A stretch of DNA of 18,732 bases, taken from contig JASLGC010000121.1 of the NCBI GenBank assembly GCA_030150335.1, forward strand, positions 1-18,732, given 5' to 3'. The stretch is from Flavobacterium sp. Lineage in GTDB: Bacteria; Bacteroidota; Bacteroidia; Flavobacteriales; Flavobacteriaceae. The notes under the pieces were generated by a model, which did no database searches, was not told the DNA's origin, and worked only from the letters and a program-made list of their open reading frames with translations. Shown in pieces: positions 1 to 7,300 of this stretch. The position numbers and the translations under genes are program-made. Position 1 is the stretch's first letter; every line of letters begins with the position of its first letter.

Positions 1-20
1 ATCTCTAAATTACACACATT

Positions 21-113
21 ATGCCAAGTGGTAAAAAAAGAAAAAGACATAAGGTAGCAACGCACAAACGTAAAAAAAGAGCGAGAGCTAACCGTCACAA
101 AAAGAAAAAGTAG
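21..113 (+). CDS. 30-aa basic COX24/AURKAIP1 (mS38-like) domain protein, probably ribosome-associated
   Basis: ATG at 21 opens a 30-codon frame ending in TAG at 111-113. The product starts MPSGKKRKRHKVATHKRKKR and is almost entirely Lys, Arg and His, with no acidic residue. The K-x-R-K-R-H-K...H-K-R-K-K-R...R-H-K-K pattern is that of the COX24/AURKAIP1 C-terminal domain, the conserved part of mitochondrial small-subunit ribosomal protein mS38. Proteins of this length with the same MPSGKKRKRHK start are widespread in Bacteroidota. By homology it probably binds rRNA in the small subunit; that role is inferred and not shown here. The frame is complete and a terminator overlaps its stop codon, which suggests a short mRNA of its own. 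The promoter would lie beyond or at the left edge. It is followed after 164 bp by rng. Confidence 0.82.
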   Translation: MPSGKKRKRHKVATHKRKKRARANRHKKKK

Positions 114-134
114 TTTAAAACTACTTTTTTCTTT
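105..134 (+). terminator. Intrinsic terminator overlapping the stop codon of the 30-aa gene
   Basis: AAAAAGTAG (105-113) pairs with CTACTTTTT (121-129) around a TTTAAAA loop, followed by further T-rich sequence (TTCTTTT). The stop codon TAG is itself part of the stem. The stem is AT-rich with two or three G:C pairs, but the U-tract is good. I see no confident promoter for the downstream rng gene in the remaining bases up to 277. Confidence 0.6.
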
Positions 135-277
135 TATTAGGAAAAGGTCATTGATATATACGCGCCTTGTTAGGTGAGTATTTAGGTAATTCCTACAATT
201 AATGTTTAATCCATCTATACAAACTCATTTCTTATTGTTTTTAATAATAGGAATGTAATGAAAGAGTATGGATAAAA

Positions 278-1843
278 ATGTACAGTGTGAATAAAGAGCT
301 AATTATTAGGTCGAATTCTGATACAGTAGATTTTGCCTTATTAAAAGATGGAAAACTAATTGAACTTCATAAAGAAAGAGAAGAGAGTGAAGATGATGGA
401 TTTCAGGTAGGTGATATTTTTATCGCCAAAATCAGAAAGCCAGTCGCAGGATTAAATGCTGCATTTGTTCACGTGGGATTTGAAAAGGATGCATTTTTGC
501 ATTATCACGATTTAGGTCCTAATCTTCGAACTCTTTTAAAGTTCACTAAACTTGTAAGCGGAGGTAAATTAAAAGATTACTCCTTAAAGAATTTTCCTTT
601 TGAGGAAGAAATAGACAAAGACGGGGTTATCACTGATGTATTAAGTGCTAATCAATCTCTGTTGGTTCAAATTGTAAAAGAACCTATTTCTACAAAAGGA
701 CCTCGTATTAGTTCTGAGCTATCTATAGCTGGACGTTATGTGGTTTTGGTTCCTTTTTCAAATAGAATTTCAATTTCTCAAAAAATTGAGTCTAAAGAAG
801 AAAAGGAAAGGTTAAAGAAACTATTGCAGTCTATTAAACCTAAAGGATTCGGAGTAATTGTGCGTACGGTTGCAGAAGGTATGAAAGTTGAAGATATCGA
901 TAAAGATTTACAAAACTTGATGACCAGATGGAACAATATGTGCAAAAAATTAACTGTCGCTCATCATCCTTCTAAAGTATTAGGAGAAGTCAATAAGGCT
1001 TCGTCTATATTAAGGGATGTTTTTAATGATACCTTTACGGGTATTGTTACTGATGATGAAGATATGTTTTATCATACGAAGGACTATTTGCAAGAGATAG
1101 CCCCTTCAAAAGTTTCTATTGTTAAGCATTACCAATCTTTAGAGGTGCCGATTTTCGAGAAATACAATATCGAACGTCAGATTAAAACTTCTTTTGGTAA
1201 GACTGTTTCTATGAGTAAGGGAGCTTATTTAATCATAGAACACACAGAAGCACTTCACGTGATTGATGTGAATAGTGGAAACCGCTCTAACAAAGCTCAG
1301 TCTCAAGAAGATACTGCCCTTGAAGTAAACCTTATTGCCGCTGCAGAAATTGCAAGACAATTAAGACTTAGGGATATGGGAGGTATTATCGTAGTCGATT
1401 TTATTGATATGGGGAACCCAGAGAATAGAAAGACACTTTACGACTTCTTAAAAGAGGAAATGAGTGATGACAAAGCAAAACACAAAATCTTGCCTCCTAG
1501 CAAATTTGGATTAATTCAAATTACTAGACAACGTGTTAGACCTGAAGTTAATATTGAAACAAGAGAAGAGGACCCTAACGAACATGGGGAAATCGCTGCT
1601 CCTATTCTTGTTATTGACAAAATCAAGGCTGACTTAGAAAGCATTATTTCGAAAGATAACTCGAAAAAGATATTCCTAAATACGCATCCATTCGTTGCTG
1701 CGTATTTAACAAAAGGACTCCCTTCGATAAGAGCTAAATGGTTCTTAGAATTTAAGAAGTGGGTGAAAATAATACCGCGTGACGCTTACACGTACCTAGA
1801 ATACCATTTCTTTGATGATAAAGGAAATGAACTTTCAGAATAA
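278..1843 (+). CDS. rng: RNase E/G family endoribonuclease (RNase G-type)
   Basis: This 521-residue protein resembles RNase G/CafA, a single-strand-specific endonuclease acting in rRNA maturation and mRNA decay. An S1-type RNA-binding region lies near residues 38-130 (QVGDIFIAKIRKPVAGLNAA). The catalytic core holds IDVNSGNR (D330, N332) and VVDFIDMG (D374), matching the Mg-binding Asp residues of E. coli RNase E (D303, D346), then FGLIQITRQR (410-419). The length suits a catalytic-domain-only enzyme, without the long RNase E C-terminal scaffold. After RQRVRP the zinc-link CPxCxG motif of RNase E/G is absent; the segment instead reads VNIETREEDPNEHGEIAAPI. The small-domain end (HPFVAAYLTKGLPSIR, PRDAYTYLEYHF) is intact, so this looks like lineage divergence and not decay. 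The ATG at 278 has A-rich sequence just before it (GATAAAA) and no Shine-Dalgarno; a GTG three codons later is a less likely start. Confidence 0.93.
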   Translation: MYSVNKELIIRSNSDTVDFALLKDGKLIELHKEREESEDDGFQVGDIFIAKIRKPVAGLNAAFVHVGFEKDAFLHYHDLGPNLRTLLKFTKLVSGGKLKDYSLKNFPFEEEIDKDGVITDVLSANQSLLVQIVKEPISTKGPRISSELSIAGRYVVLVPFSNRISISQKIESKEEKERLKKLLQSIKPKGFGVIVRTVAEGMKVEDIDKDLQNLMTRWNNMCKKLTVAHHPSKVLGEVNKASSILRDVFNDTFTGIVTDDEDMFYHTKDYLQEIAPSKVSIVKHYQSLEVPIFEKYNIERQIKTSFGKTVSMSKGAYLIIEHTEALHVIDVNSGNRSNKAQSQEDTALEVNLIAAAEIARQLRLRDMGGIIVVDFIDMGNPENRKTLYDFLKEEMSDDKAKHKILPPSKFGLIQITRQRVRPEVNIETREEDPNEHGEIAAPILVIDKIKADLESIISKDNSKKIFLNTHPFVAAYLTKGLPSIRAKWFLEFKKWVKIIPRDAYTYLEYHFFDDKGNELSE

Positions 1844-1848
1844 CGAAT

Positions 1849-1878
1849 AACCCGCTTCAATATTGATGCGGGTTTTTT
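1849..1878 (+). terminator. Intrinsic terminator of rng
   Basis: AACCCGC (1849-1855) pairs with GCGGGTT (1868-1874) around a 12-nt loop, followed by TTTT. It begins six bases after the rng stop. The gap to the convergent pbpC stop at 1884 is only 40 bp, so the stem could also help end pbpC transcription, although the minus-strand U-tract (ATTCGTTA) is poor. Confidence 0.85.
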
Positions 1879-1883
1879 GTTTA

Positions 1884-4259
1884 TTATTCATTACTACTTT
1901 TCAAAGTAATTTGTATTGTTTTGCTGTTTCCATCAGCATCTACAATAGTGATGTAGTGTTCGCCTGGAGCTGCCTTGATAGATTGCTCATGAAACATATC
2001 TGTTTCTCCTAAAAACTCTTGGTCTAAGTACCAATACAAGGTTTTATCAGGGTTATTCGTTGCTGCTTTTGCAATAAAAGGCTGTAGCTGAGAATAGAAA
2101 TCTTTTGTTAGATAGATAACATCTCCATGCTTTGGATATATAAATTCTATGGTGTTTAAGCCATTTGTTTGCACACAGTCTTCTCTAAATGGAGGAAGTG
2201 ATATATATTCGCTGTGGTATTTTTTATAGAAATAAGCCATCGTTGGAGGTAAAATAAACCAAGGTGTATTGACTATATTGTCAATAGGTTCACATTGGCT
2301 ATTTACTTGAAACGATTGTGTTTTATCTAAATGAATTAATTTGTGATAGGGGCATATTGTGCTTTTTTTAGCGCGAAAAGGAATCAATTCTTTTTGTGCT
2401 TGACAATAAGGGCCTGCTAAATATCCGGAAATACTGCAAACATCGGTTTCTTCTAAATCGTTTAAGGGAGGTGTAAACCAATTTGTTTTTGGGAGTAAAT
2501 TAAAAACATCAAATAAGATAGGTCCAGCCATTCTAACTCCACTGATTGAGGGACGTCCTTCTCCTGTGGCATTTCCTACCCAAACACCAACTACATATTT
2601 TTTATTGACACCAACTGCCCATGCGTCCCTTCCTCCAAAGCTCGTTCCTGTTTTCCAAGCTATTTTAACGGCTGATTCGTAATGCTTCCACGCTTCATCT
2701 CCTTCTGGTCGGTTTACCTGAGTTAATGCTTTAAATGTGTTGTAAATAGCTCCTGCACCTAAAGAAGTCTTCTCATTCGATTCGCTTCCAAAGTTAGGAG
2801 TGTGTTTTTTGTTCCAATTCAAATCTTGAATCTCATTGGTACGGTATTTTCCTTTGCTTGTATTGAAATAATTAACCGTACTTGCTAATCCTGTGTATGC
2901 TCTTGTTATTTCCCAAAGGTTACTTTCTGCTCCTCCTAAAATAAGGGAAAGGCCGTAGTGGTTTGGGTGTTTGTTAATACTGGTGAATTGGAGTGTTTGT
3001 AATTGATTGTAATAGCGATACACTCCGTACTTTTGTAGCATTAGTACAAACGGAATATTCAATGAACGGAATAAGGCTTCATTGGCAGGTACTGCTCCTT
3101 CGAATGAATTGTTGTAATTCTGAGGTTTGTACCCAGAAATGACAATCGGAATATCTGCAACTAAAGTGTTTGGCAATATTTCTGCATCATCTAACATAGA
3201 GGCGTATAGAAATGGCTTTAGAATACTTCCTGTACTTCGTTGGGCTTGTATGATATCTACATCTTTTTGATGCGCAATAGTTGTTGGTGAATTTCCAACA
3301 TAACTCACTATATCTCTCGTTTCTACGTCAATGACTATAACTGCAATATTGTAAATCTCGGATTGGCTGTAATTATAATAATAGTTTTTTACAATTTCAT
3401 TGACTCTTGATTGGATGTTGTAATCGAGGGTAGTGGTAACTCTTTGCTCTTTATTTTTCTTGGCTACTAATTGCAGTAGGTGCGGAGCTAATTGTGGTAG
3501 CTCATGAGGTTTTTGTGGTAGTGGTTCTGCTAAAGCAAGTAGATAGGTGCTTTCGTCAATAATATTTTTGTCGTGTAGTTTCTTTAATAAGGCATTTCTT
3601 TTTTTGAGTAATGTCTCTTGGTTTTTACCCGGATAGATTAATCTTGGGGCATTTGGAAGTACGGCTAATGTAGCACTTTCTGCCCATGATAATTGTTCTG
3701 GTGTAGTTCCAAAGTATCTCCACGCGGCTACATCAAGGCCTACCACATTTCCGCCAAAGGGCGCGTGTGATGCATATAATCTTAAAATTTTGTCTTTGCT
3801 ATATCTAAATTCAAGGCGTGTAGCTTGAATAGCTTCAATTAGCTTTTCGCCATAGCTTCTTTTTTTACCATCTCTTGCCAAGCGAATAGTTTGTTGGGTT
3901 AAGGTACTTCCCCCTCGTTTTACTTGTTTTGCTTTTGAATTTGCAATTAATGCTTTTGCCATGGAAACGGGGTTTATTCCCCAATGGTAATTAAAATACT
4001 CATCTTCAAAGTTGATGATACATTGTTTGAATTTAGTAGGTACACTGTCTATTTCTGGAAATCGCCATTGACCATCTGTAGCTATTTGAGCTCCTAATAG
4101 TTGGTTTTTGTTGCTTTCTATAACTGTAGAATACGGTTTTTCAAACAGCTTTGTGGGAAGTGAAAAATAGTAGAATACAAGAAGGATTAGAAGTATAACG
4201 GTTGTTATCTTCTTTTTTATACTCCATGTTTTCCAATTAAAGTGTTGTTTGATTTTCAT
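1884..4259 (-). CDS. pbpC: Penicillin-binding protein 1C (bifunctional glycosyltransferase/transpeptidase)
   Basis: This 791-residue class A PBP of the PbpC subfamily is anchored by one N-terminal membrane segment (about 17-34) with its enzymatic part in the periplasm. The GT51 domain polymerises lipid II: FEDEYFNYHWGINP (84-97, catalytic E85), RGGSTLTQQ (115-123) and the KDKILRLYASHAPFGGNVVG stretch (155-174). The transpeptidase domain carries all three active-site motifs: SILK (nucleophile S345, K348), SLN (399-401) and KTGT (536-539). A Cys-containing linker (C608, C619, C636, C656) leads into the C-terminal BiPBP_C domain (about 702-788), which is typical of PBP1C. The gene lies directly downstream of the alpha-2-macroglobulin gene, as pbpC does with yfhM in E. 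coli, suggesting a joint role in envelope repair. A hairpin with a U-tract sits 8 nt upstream of the ATG. Confidence 0.95.
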   Translation of the reverse strand: MKIKQHFNWKTWSIKKKITTVILLILLVFYYFSLPTKLFEKPYSTVIESNKNQLLGAQIATDGQWRFPEIDSVPTKFKQCIINFEDEYFNYHWGINPVSMAKALIANSKAKQVKRGGSTLTQQTIRLARDGKKRSYGEKLIEAIQATRLEFRYSKDKILRLYASHAPFGGNVVGLDVAAWRYFGTTPEQLSWAESATLAVLPNAPRLIYPGKNQETLLKKRNALLKKLHDKNIIDESTYLLALAEPLPQKPHELPQLAPHLLQLVAKKNKEQRVTTTLDYNIQSRVNEIVKNYYYNYSQSEIYNIAVIVIDVETRDIVSYVGNSPTTIAHQKDVDIIQAQRSTGSILKPFLYASMLDDAEILPNTLVADIPIVISGYKPQNYNNSFEGAVPANEALFRSLNIPFVLMLQKYGVYRYYNQLQTLQFTSINKHPNHYGLSLILGGAESNLWEITRAYTGLASTVNYFNTSKGKYRTNEIQDLNWNKKHTPNFGSESNEKTSLGAGAIYNTFKALTQVNRPEGDEAWKHYESAVKIAWKTGTSFGGRDAWAVGVNKKYVVGVWVGNATGEGRPSISGVRMAGPILFDVFNLLPKTNWFTPPLNDLEETDVCSISGYLAGPYCQAQKELIPFRAKKSTICPYHKLIHLDKTQSFQVNSQCEPIDNIVNTPWFILPPTMAYFYKKYHSEYISLPPFREDCVQTNGLNTIEFIYPKHGDVIYLTKDFYSQLQPFIAKAATNNPDKTLYWYLDQEFLGETDMFHEQSIKAAPGEHYITIVDADGNSKTIQITLKSSNE

Positions 4260-4295
4260 ATAAAGAAAAATACAGGGAATTGAATCCCTGTATTT
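4260..4295 (-). terminator. Terminator- or attenuator-like hairpin just upstream of the pbpC start
   Basis: AAATACAGGGA (4268-4278) and TCCCTGTATTT (4285-4295) form a perfect 11-bp stem with a 6-nt loop. On the minus strand the stem is followed by TTTTTCTTTAT, and then the pbpC ATG at 4259. It has the form of an intrinsic terminator for the alpha-2-macroglobulin transcript, placed within the 55-bp gap to the co-directional pbpC. No clear promoter is visible in the gap, so partial read-through or attenuation could set the pbpC level. That regulatory role is inference. Confidence 0.7.
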
Positions 4296-4314
4296 GTAAT
4301 TTATTAGTTTGTGT

Positions 4315-7300
4315 TTATTTCACTACTTGTATCCATTGTCCTGCTGTTCTGCATCGGTATGTATTGTCATACATTGCTTCTGCAAAAACACCTGGCATGT
4401 AGTAGTTTCCTAAATAAGACGCATTAAGAACCACTTTTAGTGTTTTAGTACTTCTACCAGGTAAACTGAAGTAGAACTGCGTACGGTCATCTCTAATGTC
4501 TGTATATTGAACGCTGTTGTTATTTCCGCCTGCATCTGTGTAGCGCAGGTTTACAATCTCCCATCCAGAAGGAATAATCTGCGTAAGGGCAACGTTGTTA
4601 ACATTCATAGCACTTGTATTTGTAATGGTAATATAGGCTACAAATTCTGAACCTTGTTCTAATCGAGATGGATTAATAGTTTGTCCATTGGTCGATTGGA
4701 AGTTGGTTTTAATGCTTAATTTACTTTCTTCTACATTCTCTTTCCCAACAGGTAATATACCACTGTAGGCAACGCGGGCGTAGATAGTTGAATTATTATT
4801 GTTCTTTAAATTAATTGTGTTGTTTTGAGCAACAGGTTTTAATTCTTGTTCAAAGAAGTCAGTTTTTGTTCCGACTTTATTGCTTGCACCGTTGTAAGAA
4901 TAGTCAATTGATATACCGTCATTCGATTTATTATCTTGGATATAAGATGATATTGCTAATAGTCCAAAAGCTGTAGTCTGTGTACTCATCCAAGTATTTG
5001 ACCCAAGGCGATTAGCAAGTTCAATTGCATATTCGTGTGCAGTAGCTTTATTTGATTTAGTAACTACATACGTTTCTAAAGCCATGGCAAGGTTTCTTTC
5101 GAACGAACCATAGTAATAATAGTTGTCGTTTGCATTCTCGCTAATTTTAGCATTTGCAACAAGTTTATTCGCAGCATCTTTTTGTCCTGCTAAAGCATAA
5201 GCTGATGCTAAACGCATTTTAGTATGTGTAGAAATACCAGCTGTTTCTCTCAAGCGGTTCATTGATGCTAAGTCTGCATTTCCTGCTAAGGCAAGCGTGT
5301 ATAATCTGTATGCTTGTGCAAAGTCGTTGGCATATTTACTGCTGTATGACCATTGGCGAGTTGCTTTTTGTTGATACGAAATAGCATTTGCTTTACTGCC
5401 AACAGGTAGTGCATATCCTTTTTTCTCTGCTTCCAAAAAGAAGTGTAGAATGTAAGATGTAGTCCAGTCATCAGAATATGAATCACTACTCCAGTAGCGG
5501 AAACTACCATCTGATAATTGACGTTGTGCAAGTTGTTTTATACCTTCATTGACGTTGCGTTGAATACTTTCTTTTTTCGATGCACTTAGGTTAACGAAAT
5601 TGCCTAAGAAAAGTTGAGGGAATACTCCTGATGTAATTTGTTCACTACATCCATGAGGATAACCCATAAGGTAGTTTAATCTTGATGTAAGATTAATACC
5701 TGGGAAAGTAGAAAGTTCTAAAGTAGCTTTGTTACTTCCTGCAATACCAAATTTCTCCCAATCAACTGAAGCAGATGAATTAGGTTCTAATACGACCGAT
5801 TTAGTGTTTACAGTTACCGGATTAGGGTTCATTACATCTAATTCTACTACATAAGAAGCTTTTTCTTTACCAGAAGTAGCTTCTATTTCAATTTTTGAAA
5901 TACCTGTTTTTTGTAATACTTCTAAATCAAAGTAAGCTATTTGTTCGTCAGGCTCTGTAAATGTCAATTCTTGAATAGCATTGCTTTCCAAACGGAATTT
6001 GTCGTCAACTTTGACTTTAACTGTTACGTTTTTAACGTGTTTTTCCATCGCGAATACAGTTACTGGAAGAGTTACTTTCTCTCCAGGAACGGCTCTACGT
6101 GGAAGTGAACCTAATATCATCAATGGATTGTTGACTTTAACTGTTTTATCAACGCTTCCATAAGCTTTGTTTGCAACATCAGAAGCAACAACCATTGTTC
6201 TAACAGAACCAATGTATTTTGGCAATTGAACTTTGTGAGTTGCACTTTTTCCTGGGTTAAGTTCAAAAGGTCCCAAGTGAATTACAACTGGTTTAAATCT
6301 ATTTGCTTTTTTCACCTGTCCTGCTCCTAAGTCTTCATCTCCACCGATACTGAATACTTGGTTTATAGCACCGCCATAAGCTCCAATCACGTTGTCAAAT
6401 ACATCCCAAGTGCGGACTCCTAAAGCTGTTTTGCTATAGAAGTTATTCCATGGGTTTGGTGTTTTAAAGCGCGTTAAATCTAATAGCCCATCTTCTACAA
6501 TGGCTATTGTATATGTCATTTTCTTGCCGTTCTTTTCCTTTACTTTTAAAGTAAATTCTTCTTCTGGTTTCAACTTCTCAGGCATACTGATTTCTGGCTC
6601 TAACTTTGTTTTTTTGTTGTAAACATTGATAGCAGAAACTCCATACATACGAATAGGAGAGTTGTTTAGTGTAGAAGCATGTGGCTGGATTGCGGTAATA
6701 TTTAGGTAAATATTAGGCGACATGGCATCGGTTGTAGTCAGCTCAAAGGTAGTTTCTCCTTTTTGTGTTCTCACCCAATGTGTTTCTAATACTGTAGAAC
6801 CATTCTCTACAGAAATAAGTGCTCTTCCGTCTTCACTTGAAGGGAATGATATTTTTACTTTTTCTCCTGTATTGTAGTCTTTTTTGTCTGTTGCAATAGC
6901 CAACGCAATAGCTTCTTTACCTTGCGAATGTTTTGTCTTAGCAGACCAATAAGGCCAATCTACATAAAATGTTGAAGACGAAATATGCTTTCCATTCTTA
7001 TCAGTTGCAACGATTTCATACGTTCCCCAATCTTGTTCTGGGATAGTAACTGTGTAGCTTGCCTGACCGTTAGATTTTGTCGTAACAGTTGACGTAGTTT
7101 TGTAAATTGAAAAGTAATTTGAACTGCTGTAACTTGAAGCTCCTTCGTTGTTAGAGCCCCACCACCAATAGCCTTTGCGTCTATATACAGTTACATCAAT
7201 TGCACCTGAAATAGGAGCTCCTGAATCGTTAACCGTTACAAGTCCAAAGTTTAATGGTTTATCTGTTTCAAAATAGCCGTATTTATTCGCTTCTGGCGCT

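Noticed and set aside
5286..5531. 81-codon minus-strand open frame
   Set aside because: It is another frame inside the macroglobulin thioester domain and has no family resemblance.
5981..6163. 60-codon plus-strand open frame
   Set aside because: It is antisense to the macroglobulin gene, with a Thr/Leu/Ser-rich composition reflecting the opposite strand.
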